DNA of 64,000 nucleotides from Saprospiraceae bacterium (GTDB taxonomy: Bacteria > Bacteroidota > Bacteroidia > Chitinophagales > Saprospiraceae), in assembly GCA_028282725.1 (NCBI GenBank), contig JANQHF010000093.1:1-64000 (forward strand), read 5' to 3'. The notes under the pieces were generated by a model that saw nothing but the letters and a program-made list of their open reading frames with translations, was not told where the DNA came from and did no database searches. The position numbers and the translations under genes were made by a program. Positions within the stretch are counted from its first letter, which is position 1. Every line of letters starts with the position of its first letter. Shown in pieces: positions 52,734-61,942 of the stretch.

Positions 52734-52767
52734 TCGATAGTCAATCGACCCATTCAGATAATAGAGC

Positions 52768-52798
52768 AAGAGGCTGCGTTGAATACGTGGCCTCTTTT
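52768..52798 (+). terminator. Rho-independent terminator after the 1664-aa gene
   Basis: AAGAGGCTGCGT / ACGTGGCCTCTT forms a 12-bp stem with two wobble pairs and loop TGAAT, followed by TTTT. It lies 35 bases after the stop at 52733 and touches the stop of the convergent trehalase gene. Confidence 0.8.
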
Positions 52799-54302
52799 AC
52801 TTTGCAGTCATAGCCAGGTACACACCATTTGTCCATCCAAATCCATCCTGGACTGGATATTCTCCTCCACCTCCCAGCGTATTCATGTCCATGACGTCGT
52901 ATTTCTCTAACATCTTACCTGTATTCGAAAAAACCGTACGGTTTAATTGAGTCCATCTGGATGCGATCTTCTCTGCCAAATCTTTAAATTGATAGTTAGC
53001 CAGGCCCTTCGCAGCAATCCAGTGAAGAGGAGCCCATCCATTAGGAGCATCCCATTGTTGACCGGTTTCTTTCAAAGTCGTAATCAAACCTCCGTCTTTC
53101 AGGAAATATTTTTCAATATTTTCCTTGACCATCCTCGCCTGTTTTTCGGTACAAAGTTTGAAAAACAAAGGATACATTCCAGCCAGTGTCTTTTCTTCGG
53201 AAAGTTGATCGAGATGCCAGTTGTAATCGTAAAAGAATCCCTCCTCCTCGTTCCAAAATATACCCTGGATTGCCTTTTTTCGTTTATGCGCCAGGATGCC
53301 ATAGTTGAAGGACAATTCGTTCTCCTCCAACTTCAGGTAGCACTCGGAAATCAGTTTTTCAAGATGCCAAAGAAGACAATTCAGATCGATCGGAAGCAAG
53401 CGGGTCGTCAAAATTGAAGAAAGGTCCTGGGGATCTGCGAGCCAACGACTCGAAAAATCCCATCCCGATTCACAGGCTGCCCTCAATTCGCGAAATAATT
53501 CATCGTGTCTGTCTTCCCTGAAATCGATCAATGCCCAATCATCCCGGTACATTTCTACCCGAGGAGTATTCTTATCATCATAGTATCTGTTGAGGAAGAC
53601 ATCTTGTTCCATTCGTATTACCCTCAGATTTGGAATATTTGGCTCCGACAGCGATTCTAAACCCTTCATCCAGAAATTATATTCGGCCACGAGTGATGGC
53701 AGGTATTCCGGAATGATTTCAGCTCCTTTAATACCGATTAATAGTTTTATCATCAATGAATAAAAAGGGGGTTGTGAGCGGGACAAGAAATAACTTCTGT
53801 TACCATTTGGAATGAATCCAATTGTCCGGATCATATGCCTGAAATTCTGAAGCATGTGTTCCACGAGGTCGTTCCTGCCACTTCTTTTCAGTCCTAATAA
53901 CGTAAAGTAGCTATCCCAGTAGTAGATCTCATTAAATCTCCCTCCCGGAACGATGTAGGGATACGGCAATGGAATTTTGGAGGAACGGTACTTTTTCGCT
54001 TGATCCGGTGTTCTATGCAATACTTCCCAAAGTTGGCTCAGATGTTCGTTTATTGATTTGTCGGAAGAATCATATCCCGAATGACCACTTTGAGGAAGGT
54101 CGAAGTACTCTTTGATAAAAGTACTCAATTGAAAACCCTTTTTTTGACTTTCTTCCCGAAACGTCTTGACAATGATGTCAGGATGAAGGCGGGCAGTAGC
54201 ATCTGCAAAGACCTTTCCATCTTCAAATAATCCCTGTCTATGAACTTCATAAAAGAGCTGTCCATATACATCTTCGGGTGATACAAATTCAGATCTCTTC
54301 AT
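52797..54302 (-). CDS. Trehalase (GH37), cytoplasmic
   Basis: The 501-residue protein has both GH37 signatures, PGGRFNEIYYWDSYF (about 118-132) and QWDAPNGWAPLH (about 410-421), the catalytic acid region ACESGWDFSSRW (Asp) and the base in MLEKYD. It lacks a signal peptide, as in the cytoplasmic TreF-type enzyme, and splits trehalose into two glucose molecules. The start codon overlaps the end of the upstream transporter gene by 14 bases, so both are translated from one mRNA. This context strengthens the trehalose assignment. Confidence 0.93.
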   Translation of the reverse strand: MKRSEFVSPEDVYGQLFYEVHRQGLFEDGKVFADATARLHPDIIVKTFREESQKKGFQLSTFIKEYFDLPQSGHSGYDSSDKSINEHLSQLWEVLHRTPDQAKKYRSSKIPLPYPYIVPGGRFNEIYYWDSYFTLLGLKRSGRNDLVEHMLQNFRHMIRTIGFIPNGNRSYFLSRSQPPFYSLMIKLLIGIKGAEIIPEYLPSLVAEYNFWMKGLESLSEPNIPNLRVIRMEQDVFLNRYYDDKNTPRVEMYRDDWALIDFREDRHDELFRELRAACESGWDFSSRWLADPQDLSSILTTRLLPIDLNCLLWHLEKLISECYLKLEENELSFNYGILAHKRKKAIQGIFWNEEEGFFYDYNWHLDQLSEEKTLAGMYPLFFKLCTEKQARMVKENIEKYFLKDGGLITTLKETGQQWDAPNGWAPLHWIAAKGLANYQFKDLAEKIASRWTQLNRTVFSNTGKMLEKYDVMDMNTLGGGGEYPVQDGFGWTNGVYLAMTAK

Positions 54303-55515
54303 GGAAAGTAGATGTGAGTCTTTTCAATAAGAACAGACAAATCAGAAGACCGACCAGTGGGATAAGAGTATAGTAAAAAGCTGAGGCACCTCCGACATGT
54401 TTGAAGAGATATCCTACTGCTCTTGATCCCAGTGTGCCACCAATTGCCGAGAATATCACGATGAGACCCGTCATCGGACTGTGAAGTTTAGCAGGCAATG
54501 CGGAAAGAACAACTGAATTCAGCAGAGGATAGATAGGAGCAATAAACAAGCCGACAAGGGGGAAGGCAAAGCCGATTATCGGAATATCGCTGAATTGACG
54601 AATGGTATCCACCTCAGCACTAATCGTTTTTGGCAATACAAAGACTACCATGGCAACCGAGGCAATGATGCAAACGGTCAAAACAGTAATCCAATTGAAT
54701 TTTTTGACAAGCTGACCGGCTCCAATTCTGCCTATACCCAGCGTAATGGCCAGGATACTGGCCATCATGATGGCAATGTTCTCCGGTAGTTCTAGGACAC
54801 TGTCATAAAAAGATGGGAGCCACGTCATGATGCCTTGTTCGATCATGACAAATAAAAATGCGGATATCACAAATACGAGAACAAGGATCTTGGTGAGCAA
54901 CTTGAACATCTGAAGAGCATCATCCTTTAAATCAGCCCCTGGTATTTCATAGTTCTTTTCAAATTTGGTAAAAAAGAGAAAGACAAACGACAGAATTGTC
55001 AAAGCAGCGAGTAACCAATAGACTCGTAACCAACTATCCTGTTCTGCTTCATTATTAAAAGCAGGAAAAAGAAAATAAGCCAAAGCAATACCAAACATGA
55101 ATACTCCTTCTATAGAGCTCATCAAACTATTGTGCTCTTTTTCGTCAGCCGTTACGAGTCCAATAACAGAGTAAACAGATACCTTGATCAGTGCGAAAGC
55201 GGTGCCAACACAAGCAAATAATATTTTAGAGGCCAAGAATGAGTTGCCGTAATACATGTAAATGCAGGCAAAACAAACCAGACCCAGTGCAATTAGCATA
55301 GCTTTTTTATAACCAATCCTCGGCAGGAATGAGGCAATTAAAAACGATACGATAGCAATAGGCATGTCCTTGAACAATTCAAGGGTAGAGGCCTGTACCT
55401 CGTCCACACCATAGACCTTTTGTGACTTCAGGATGACGATGCCAACACTATTGAGCAGGATGGCAAAAACAAAATAGTTAATGTATAGAGAGATTTTAAT
55501 TCCGGTTGGCTTCAT
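54289..55515 (-). CDS. Major facilitator superfamily transporter, probable trehalose or sugar uptake
   Basis: ATG 55515 (MKPTGIKISLYINYFVF) is preferred over the ORF-track start six codons earlier. The 408-residue protein has 12 predicted membrane helices, a central loop of charged residues (FEKNYEIPGADLKDDAL, about 185-205) and IGRIGAGQLVKKF-type loop 8/9 motif. The general MFS call is firm. Co-transcription with a cytoplasmic trehalase, with overlapping genes, suggests it imports trehalose or a related disaccharide (inference). Confidence 0.88.
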   Translation of the reverse strand: MKPTGIKISLYINYFVFAILLNSVGIVILKSQKVYGVDEVQASTLELFKDMPIAIVSFLIASFLPRIGYKKAMLIALGLVCFACIYMYYGNSFLASKILFACVGTAFALIKVSVYSVIGLVTADEKEHNSLMSSIEGVFMFGIALAYFLFPAFNNEAEQDSWLRVYWLLAALTILSFVFLFFTKFEKNYEIPGADLKDDALQMFKLLTKILVLVFVISAFLFVMIEQGIMTWLPSFYDSVLELPENIAIMMASILAITLGIGRIGAGQLVKKFNWITVLTVCIIASVAMVVFVLPKTISAEVDTIRQFSDIPIIGFAFPLVGLFIAPIYPLLNSVVLSALPAKLHSPMTGLIVIFSAIGGTLGSRAVGYLFKHVGGASAFYYTLIPLVGLLICLFLLKRLTSTFHEEI

Positions 55516-55627
55516 GATCGGCGTATCGTACAATTCTGAATGCAGAAAGATAATTGAATTCTCTGCAACCGGATCCTTTCTGTCTCTAATTCGCCCTTTA
55601 AAAAACCGTGAGTCCTATGATGTTACT

Positions 55628-56041
55628 TTATGAGCGGAGAAAATATTTTATGATATCGGTAGTCGTCACAATTCCGACCAACTGATCACCGTCAACCACG
55701 GGCAACGAGTGAAACGACTTTTCTGCAAAGATTTTGGCGACCTCATGCACATCCTGTCCGGGATTCACCACATGAGGTGAGGAGGACATTACCTGGTTCA
55801 CGGAAAGCATTTCCAAAATGGCTTCATCACTCTCTTCCTGATCCTCAAATAAGTTGCTAAATGTAAGCCTGTTCAAGTCGCTGCTGCTGATGATTCCGAC
55901 AATTTGATTGTCCTTCGTCACAGGTAAGTGACGGATCTTATGTTTCTTAATGATCTCCAATGCCTTTTTTAATCCTTCATCAATCCTTATGGAGTACACA
56001 TCGGAGGTCATGATTGAACTTATCGGTTCCATAGTCTTCAT
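55628..56041 (-). CDS. CBS-domain pair protein
   Basis: The 137-residue protein consists of two CBS domains: SIMTSDVYSIRIDEGLKKALEII and HLPVTKDNQIVGIISSSDLNRL for the first, and VNQVMSSSPHVVNPGQDVHEVAKIF with HSLPVVDGDQLVGIVTTTDIIKYFL for the second. A CBS pair (Bateman module) binds adenosine nucleotides such as AMP, ATP or S-adenosylmethionine. No effector domain is fused, so it likely acts as a stand-alone sensor. It is transcribed alone, 99 bases downstream of ychF. Confidence 0.92.
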   Translation of the reverse strand: MKTMEPISSIMTSDVYSIRIDEGLKKALEIIKKHKIRHLPVTKDNQIVGIISSSDLNRLTFSNLFEDQEESDEAILEMLSVNQVMSSSPHVVNPGQDVHEVAKIFAEKSFHSLPVVDGDQLVGIVTTTDIIKYFLRS

Positions 56042-56140
56042 ATTGCTATATTTTCAAGTGTAAGCTACTTTCTTTATCCAGAACAGAAGATGACATTCGT
56101 CACTATATTGGTTGACTCATGTCAAGACAAATGACAGAAC

Positions 56141-57238
56141 TTAAACATTGAACCGGAAATGAATCACGTCCCCGTCTTTGACGATGTATTCCTTTCCTTC
56201 CACTCCCATCTTTCCGGCATCTTTGACTGCTGCTTCCGATCCAAATTGAATAAAGTCTTTATACTTTATGACTTCCGCCCTGATAAAACCCTTTTCAAAA
56301 TCTGTATGTATGACACCTGCTGCCCGTGGTGCAGTGGAGCCTTTTTCTACAGTCCATGCCCGGACTTCTTTTTCTCCCGCGGTAAAAAAGGTAATCAGGT
56401 TCAGCAGCGAATAACTGGACCGGATCAATCGATGCACCCCAGGTTTTTCGAGCCCCATTTCTTCGAGGAACATTAATTTTTCATCATCACTCTCCAACTG
56501 AATAATTTCTGACTCGATTGCAGCACTGATGAGCAAAACTTCCGCATCTTCTTCCGATGCAACTTCGATCAATTTGTTCGAATGCTCATTGCCATTTTTT
56601 GCAGAGCGTTCATCGACATTGCAAACATAAAGAATGGGTTTTGCCGTAAGCAGATAGAGGTCTTTAAAAAGAGCTGCAAAGGGTTCTTCCACCATAAACG
56701 TTCTCGCTGTCGCTCCCGTAGCCAAATGATCTTTTAATTGAATGACAAATTCCAAGTTGGCCTTATCGGCAGGTGCGGCACTCTTTGCCAATTTGGCCAA
56801 TTTTTCAATCCTCTTTTCAACTGTTTCCAAATCCTTGAGAATGAGTTCAGTGTCAATTACATCCTTGTCTCGTATGGGATCAACATGACCATCGACATGG
56901 ATTACATTTTCATTTTCGAAACATCGCACTACGTGAATGATGGCATCCACTTCACGGATATTACTCAGAAATTGATTACCCAGTCCTTCCCCTTTACTGG
57001 CCCCTTGAATCAAACCGGCTATATCCAGGATTTCGACCGTGGTGGGAACTATTTTTTTGGGTTTGACCAGATCGGCCAGTTTTTGGAGACGTGGATCCGG
57101 TACGGTTATAACGCCCAGATTGGGTTCTTTGGTAGCAAACGGGTAATTGGCCGCCAGCGCTTTTGCATTGGTCAATGCATTAAAGAGAGTTGATTTACCG
57201 ACATTGGGAAGACCCACAATACCACATTTCAAAGCCAT
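56141..57238 (-). CDS. ychF: Redox-regulated ATPase YchF (Obg family)
   Basis: The 365-residue protein has the P-loop GLPNVGKST (about 8-16), switch motif DIAGLIQGASKGEGLG and an altered G4 motif NVDE in place of NKxD, the reason YchF prefers ATP to GTP. The C-terminus has the TGS domain ending RAEVIKYKDF and VEGKEYIVKDGDVIHFRFNV. YchF binds ribosomes and affects translation and stress response. The promoter box TACCTTTG lies at 57273-57266 and start near 57259, giving a leader of about 20 bases. It is divergent from the tricorn-like gene. Confidence 0.97.
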   Translation of the reverse strand: MALKCGIVGLPNVGKSTLFNALTNAKALAANYPFATKEPNLGVITVPDPRLQKLADLVKPKKIVPTTVEILDIAGLIQGASKGEGLGNQFLSNIREVDAIIHVVRCFENENVIHVDGHVDPIRDKDVIDTELILKDLETVEKRIEKLAKLAKSAAPADKANLEFVIQLKDHLATGATARTFMVEEPFAALFKDLYLLTAKPILYVCNVDERSAKNGNEHSNKLIEVASEEDAEVLLISAAIESEIIQLESDDEKLMFLEEMGLEKPGVHRLIRSSYSLLNLITFFTAGEKEVRAWTVEKGSTAPRAAGVIHTDFEKGFIRAEVIKYKDFIQFGSEAAVKDAGKMGVEGKEYIVKDGDVIHFRFNV

Positions 57239-57265
57239 CGAAATTGAATTGATTTAAAAAACGCG

Positions 57266-57273
57266 CAAAGGTA
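57266..57273 (-). promoter_or_regulatory. Promoter -7 box of ychF
   Basis: The minus strand reads TACCTTTG, a perfect TAnnTTTG match, 28 bases before the ATG at 57238. A TTTT candidate -33 element lies 16 bases further upstream. The same box with identical sequence precedes gyrA (63478-63485). Confidence 0.65.
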
Positions 57274-57353
57274 ATTTTCTTTATGAGATAAAAGTCATGT
57301 CTTTGTATCAGAAACATCTTAATTTTCCTGCCTCAATAATAAACTACGCATCC

Positions 57354-60300
57354 ATGAAGACTTCATTTACCCTCTTATTCTTTTCTACCCTGATATTCGC
57401 ATCAAATTTTTCAGTCTGTCAAGGCACCCAATTGTTGCGACAACCCACATTATCGGATGATCATATTGTATTTGTTTATGCAAATGATTTATGGATTGTG
57501 GATAAAAACGGTGGGTCTTCAAAAAGACTTACGTCTAATGAAGGGTCAGAATCAAATCCTCATTTTGCTCCCGACGGATCGGTTATCGCATTTTCAGGTC
57601 AGTACGAAGGCAATACTGATGTGTACACGGTACCTGTACAGGGTGGTGTGCCAGAAAGACTGACCTGGCATCCATCATCAGATATCGTCCAGGGATGGAC
57701 ACCGGATGGAAAGATATTGTTCAGATCATCAAGAAACGGTCACCCTACGGAGACCAATTCTTTTTATTCTGTTGATCTGAGCGGCGGATATCCGACTGCC
57801 CTGAACATACCACGGGCCGCATATGGGGAGATCTCGTCTGATGGACGATATGCAGCATATACTCCCATTACATCCTGGGATCCCGAGTGGAGAAATTATC
57901 GGGGAGGGCAAGCTATGCCGGTTTGGATACAGGATTTACAATCAGGGGAATTGGTGCGGACCCCACAAGGTGACCTTGAAAGACACCTGGATCCGGTTTG
58001 GGTAGGTGACGAGGTCTACTACTTGTCTGAGCGGGACTACACGAGTAATATCTGGTCCTATGACAAGGAAACCAATACAGAAAGACAGATCACCTTCCAC
58101 AAGATGTTTGATGTAAAAAGTCTCGACGCAAATAATGGTGAGATCGTATATGAACAAGGTGGATATTTGCACCTGCTGGATGCCCGGGGATCGGCAAGAC
58201 AACTTGAGATTCACGTGAAGGGAGATATGAATTTTTCAATCCCTAGGTGGGAAGATGTCACCGCCCAGCGACTGACCAATGCCGCAATTTCACCGACTGG
58301 AAAGAGGGCTCTTTTTGAGTTCAGAGGAGAGATCATATCGTTTCCTAAAAAGAACGGCAGTCCCAGAAATCTGACTAAAAATTCCGGAATTGCAGAAAGA
58401 TCACCAAGTTGGAGTCCAAAAGGATCCCGGATTGCCTACTTCTCAGATGCTTCAGGAGAATATGAATTGGTGATCAGCGATCAATATGGGAAGGTGGAGA
58501 AAACGATAGGTCTTCCATCCGGAACCTTTTATTTCCGACCTGAATGGTCCCCGGATGGAAAGAAAATAGCCTTTACAGATACCGATTACAATATTTGGAT
58601 GGTGACCATAGAATCGGGTGTAAGTGATCAAATAGATACGGACAGGTATGCACATCCGAACCGGACCATGAACCCGGTTTGGTCTCCCTCAAGTCGTTAT
58701 ATTGCCTATGCCAAACAGCAGGAAAGCCATTTTAAATCCTTGTTTATTTACGACACAGAAACCAGGACAGTCCACCAGGTGACCGATGGTCTTGCAGATG
58801 TCATCACACCTGTGTTTGATCAAAATGGAGAACATCTCTATTATTTGGCGAGCACCGATTATGGATTGAATTCCGGTTGGTTGGATATGAGCTCTTATGA
58901 CCCTGAAGTGACAAGAACACTCTATGTTTTGGTATTACAAAAAGACGGAGCTTCTCCATTTTTACCCAAAAGTGACGAAGAGGAAGCAGAAGAAGAAGAA
59001 GAAGATGCTGATGATGGGGAAGCTGCCAATGGCGATGAAACCCTGGAAGAAGCTGAAAGTGATACGACTAATGAGGATTCTGAAAAGGTCATTGACTTTG
59101 ATGAAATCATATTGAGAAGTATTGCCGTACCGGATGTATCCGGTGAGTATGTTGCCCTGGATCGTGCTCCTGAAGGAAATGTCCTTATAGCCATGGCGGG
59201 AGAGAGAGGAGTGACTGTCAAAAAGTATGGTTTTGAAAAGCAGGAACTCGATGATTTTGTAAAGGGAGTATCCCAACTCCGGACGTCCTATGACGGTGCC
59301 TTTGCGCTTTATCGGAATGGTGGAAAATGGAGTATATCTTCTATTTCCGGCAAGCCTGATCCTCAAAAGGATGTAATCCCGGTCGACTTTAAGGTAAGGG
59401 TCGACCCATTAATGGAATATCAACAAATCTTTAAAGAAGGATGGCGGTTTATGAGAGACTTCCTCTACGTTGACAATGTACATGGCGCACCGTGGAACAC
59501 CATTTGGGAGTGGTATTCTCCATGGATCGATCACGTCAGGCACCGGTCCGATTTAAATTACGTTGTAGATATCCTCAGCGGGGAAGTTGCAGTAGGACAC
59601 TCCTATGTTTTCGGTGGTGATTTGCCAGATATTGATAGAGTCGGGGTAGGCCTGCTCGGGGCTGATTATGAACTCGATAACGGATTGTATCGCATCGCAA
59701 AGATTTATACCGGCGAACAATGGAATCACACTTTGAAAGCACCATTGCATATGCCGGGATTGGATATCAATGAAGGTGACTATATCGTAAGAGTGAATGG
59801 AACTGAGTTGACTGCGGATCAAAACATCTTTTCGCATTTTGAACAGACTGCAGGGAAGCACGTCCAACTCACCGTGAAAAGCGAATTGAATGGCGAAGAA
59901 AAATCCCTTATTGTCGTTCCTGTTTCCAGTGAAGGTCAATTGCGCACGTTTGACTGGATCGAGGACAATCGGCGCCGTGTAGACGAGTTGTCGGATGGAC
60001 AACTTGCCTATGTATATGTTCCCAATACAGGTGGGAGTGGATTTGCTTATTTCAACAGGTATTATTTTTCACAACAAGATAAAAAGGGGGTCGTCATTGA
60101 TGAACGGAATAATGGAGGAGGTTCTGCAGCTGACTATATGATTGATATTATGAATCGTCAATTGTTTGGATACTTCAATAGTAAAGCAAATGATAACCGG
60201 CCCTGGACTACTCCTATGGCGGGTATTTGGGGTCCCAAGGTGATGATTATCAATGAACGGGCCGGATCAGGCGGTGACCTTCTTCCCTATATGTTTAAAA

Positions 60301-60635
60301 AAGCCAATATCGGTCCTCTAGTGGGAACGAGGACATGGGGAGGATTGGTTGGTACCTGGGATACTCCGCCATTCATAGATGGAGGAAGGATGATTGCACC
60401 CCGGGGAGGTTTTTTTGATATTGACGGAGAATGGGCAGTCGAGGGAGAAGGGATTCAACCGGATATCGAGATTATTATGGATCCGGAATTAGTCTTAAAG
60501 GGTCAAGATCCACAATTGGAAGGAGCAGTTCGGGAAGCAATGCGTTTGTTGGATGCAGAAAGATTCGAGCTGAAACCAGAACCTGATGCACCCGTTCGTT
60601 GGAAACGACCGGAGGGCTGGGAAAATGGTCAGTGA
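57354..60635 (+). CDS. Tricorn-like S41 family protease, secreted
   Basis: ATG 57354 (MKTSFTLLFFSTLIFASNFSVCQG) gives a signal peptide; the ORF track starts 19 codons early. The 1093-residue protein follows the tricorn order: six- and seven-bladed beta-propeller parts (about 25-520; SSKRLTSNEGSESNPHFAPDG and similar), an acidic insert around 545-585 (EEEAEEEEEDADDGE), C1 helical domain (IFKEGWRFMRDFLYVDNVHG), a PDZ domain (EGDYIVRVNGTEL) and the C2 S41 catalytic domain with YVYVPNTGGSGF, DERNNGGGSAADYM, the nucleophile Ser in NERAGSGGDLLPYM, and His in AVGHSYVFGGD. It degrades oligopeptides as a large oligomer, probably in the periplasm or outside. Length matches known homologues (about 1070-1090). 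Confidence 0.93.
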   Translation: MKTSFTLLFFSTLIFASNFSVCQGTQLLRQPTLSDDHIVFVYANDLWIVDKNGGSSKRLTSNEGSESNPHFAPDGSVIAFSGQYEGNTDVYTVPVQGGVPERLTWHPSSDIVQGWTPDGKILFRSSRNGHPTETNSFYSVDLSGGYPTALNIPRAAYGEISSDGRYAAYTPITSWDPEWRNYRGGQAMPVWIQDLQSGELVRTPQGDLERHLDPVWVGDEVYYLSERDYTSNIWSYDKETNTERQITFHKMFDVKSLDANNGEIVYEQGGYLHLLDARGSARQLEIHVKGDMNFSIPRWEDVTAQRLTNAAISPTGKRALFEFRGEIISFPKKNGSPRNLTKNSGIAERSPSWSPKGSRIAYFSDASGEYELVISDQYGKVEKTIGLPSGTFYFRPEWSPDGKKIAFTDTDYNIWMVTIESGVSDQIDTDRYAHPNRTMNPVWSPSSRYIAYAKQQESHFKSLFIYDTETRTVHQVTDGLADVITPVFDQNGEHLYYLASTDYGLNSGWLDMSSYDPEVTRTLYVLVLQKDGASPFLPKSDEEEAEEEEEDADDGEAANGDETLEEAESDTTNEDSEKVIDFDEIILRSIAVPDVSGEYVALDRAPEGNVLIAMAGERGVTVKKYGFEKQELDDFVKGVSQLRTSYDGAFALYRNGGKWSISSISGKPDPQKDVIPVDFKVRVDPLMEYQQIFKEGWRFMRDFLYVDNVHGAPWNTIWEWYSPWIDHVRHRSDLNYVVDILSGEVAVGHSYVFGGDLPDIDRVGVGLLGADYELDNGLYRIAKIYTGEQWNHTLKAPLHMPGLDINEGDYIVRVNGTELTADQNIFSHFEQTAGKHVQLTVKSELNGEEKSLIVVPVSSEGQLRTFDWIEDNRRRVDELSDGQLAYVYVPNTGGSGFAYFNRYYFSQQDKKGVVIDERNNGGGSAADYMIDIMNRQLFGYFNSKANDNRPWTTPMAGIWGPKVMIINERAGSGGDLLPYMFKKANIGPLVGTRTWGGLVGTWDTPPFIDGGRMIAPRGGFFDIDGEWAVEGEGIQPDIEIIMDPELVLKGQDPQLEGAVREAMRLLDAERFELKPEPDAPVRWKRPEGWENGQ

Positions 60636-60644
60636 ATATTCCAA

Positions 60645-61229
60645 ATGAATTATCTGGCCCATCTCTCTTTATCCCTAAAGGATCCTGGGATCATGCTGGG
60701 TAACTTCATAGCTGATGACATTTCAAGAAAGGAGGAAGCCCTGCTTTCACCTGATATTTTACAGGGTGTTGTATTGCACCGACAAATTGACGAATTCACA
60801 GATGGGCATCACTCTTTCATTTCTTCCACGGAAAGGTTACGTCCTGATCATCGCAAATACGCTCCCGTTGTCCTCGACATTCTCAATGATCATCTGCTTT
60901 CAAGAACTTGGGCTGAATTTCATAATGAGGAAGAGGAGAGTTTTCACGCATATGTCTATAAATCCTTTGCTGACCAGGTGAATGACCTTCCGCCCAAAAG
61001 CAGTCTGCACGTACATGTATTACTGCAATACAGGTATTTATCAGCCTACGGAACGAAGAAAGGTCTGCAGGACGTTTTGGCCAGAATGGATCGCAGAACC
61101 AAGTTCCCCTCTGACTTTGAATCAGGTGTGAATCATTTATATGATGATTTGGATTTTTATCTGGAAAACTTCAAATCCCTTTATACCGATTTGATCGACT
61201 TTGTGAGTGAATTCAGAACACTAGGTTAA
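60645..61229 (+). CDS. ACP phosphodiesterase (AcpH) family protein
   Basis: The 194-residue protein starts MNYLAHLSLSLKDPGIMLGNFIADDI and has VVLHRQIDEFTDGHHSF and YAPVVLDILNDHLLSRTW, the metal-binding HD-type motifs of AcpH (DUF479). The E. coli enzyme removes the 4'-phosphopantetheine group from acyl carrier protein using Mn(II). It starts nine bases after the tricorn-like stop, so it is probably in the same transcript. Confidence 0.92.
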   Translation: MNYLAHLSLSLKDPGIMLGNFIADDISRKEEALLSPDILQGVVLHRQIDEFTDGHHSFISSTERLRPDHRKYAPVVLDILNDHLLSRTWAEFHNEEEESFHAYVYKSFADQVNDLPPKSSLHVHVLLQYRYLSAYGTKKGLQDVLARMDRRTKFPSDFESGVNHLYDDLDFYLENFKSLYTDLIDFVSEFRTLG

Positions 61230-61312
61230 ACTCTTGATCTGGTAAAATGTTGATATTGAACATGTGTTAAATCCTATGAAATTCACATTTTTCTAATTTC
61301 AAAAAAATAGTC

Positions 61313-61753
61313 ATGAGAATATTGAGTCTTCTTTTAATCATCTTGTTAAGTTCTTGTCAAACTTTGAATACCGTGATTAAAGAGAAGAATCAGAATAAGG
61401 GGACGACAAAAATCTACGATATTAAGTTGGATGATGCCTGGAATGTAGCAAAGTATGCCTTCAGATGGGGCGGAGCTGATGCCATAGAAGAGCATCGTGA
61501 CCAGGGGTATATGCTCACCAGCAGTGGGAATAACTTCGTGTCATCAGGGGCAGTTATGGGAGCCTGGATTGAACCAGCTGGAAATGATCGTGTCGCCGTT
61601 ACGGTTATTACCAAAAGAAGGGTTGCTATAGACTTGTTTACCACGTTGACAGAATCCAAGTGGCACAAGTTTTTTGAAGAAGGGAGAAGATTGACAGCAC
61701 AAGGTGAGCCTCTTCCCGAGATCAAGCCTGATCTGAATATTTCCAATGACTAA
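61313..61753 (+). CDS. Conserved hypothetical lipoprotein
   Basis: The 146-residue product has a lipoprotein signal (LIILLSSC, Cys about 15). The mature part has a helix IKLDDAWNVAKYAFRWGGADAIEEHRDQGYML, a strand-rich middle (SSGAVMGAWIEP, VAVTVITKRRV) and a C-terminal helix. The layout resembles a set of short bacterial lipoproteins of unknown function, some with YdaB- or BON-like appearance; no name could be given. It is likely cotranscribed or adjacent to acpH (83-base gap). Confidence 0.65.
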   Translation: MRILSLLLIILLSSCQTLNTVIKEKNQNKGTTKIYDIKLDDAWNVAKYAFRWGGADAIEEHRDQGYMLTSSGNNFVSSGAVMGAWIEPAGNDRVAVTVITKRRVAIDLFTTLTESKWHKFFEEGRRLTAQGEPLPEIKPDLNISND

Positions 61754-61942
61754 AAAACGAGTCGCCCGACTTCAAGTGGTCACCCGACTTTAAGTCGGGT
61801 GTCAATTTCGTAGAAAAGCCCAAAAAGATTAGGCTGTCTTCCTTTCGGAAGGCACTGTGCTGTGTCTGCTTCGCAGTTTCGTCGCTTGAAAGTCCTCTGG
61901 GACTTTCATCCTGACAATCGCAGATTCGTCAGGAATCGCTCC
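61754..61942. repeat. Palindromic repeat plus four consecutive hairpins between convergent genes
   Basis: This gap between the lipoprotein gene and the convergent porT gene holds a second copy of the palindromic core CACCCGACTT-T-AAGTCGGGTG (61781-61801), preceded by a degenerate copy GTCGCCCGACTTCAAG (61761-61776). Then come four hairpins: CTTCC/GGAAG (61838-61851), CTGC/GCAG (61866-61876), TGAAAGTCC/GGACTTTCA (61887-61908, 9 bp perfect) and CCTGAC/GTCAGG (61910-61933). None ends in a T-run. It may terminate or stabilise mRNA, or be a nest of REP-like elements. Confidence 0.75.

Noticed and set aside
58922-59221. Ser/Ala-rich minus-strand ORF of 99 aa
   Set aside because: Antisense of the Glu-rich insert in the tricorn-like protease; composition is explained by the GAA repeat.
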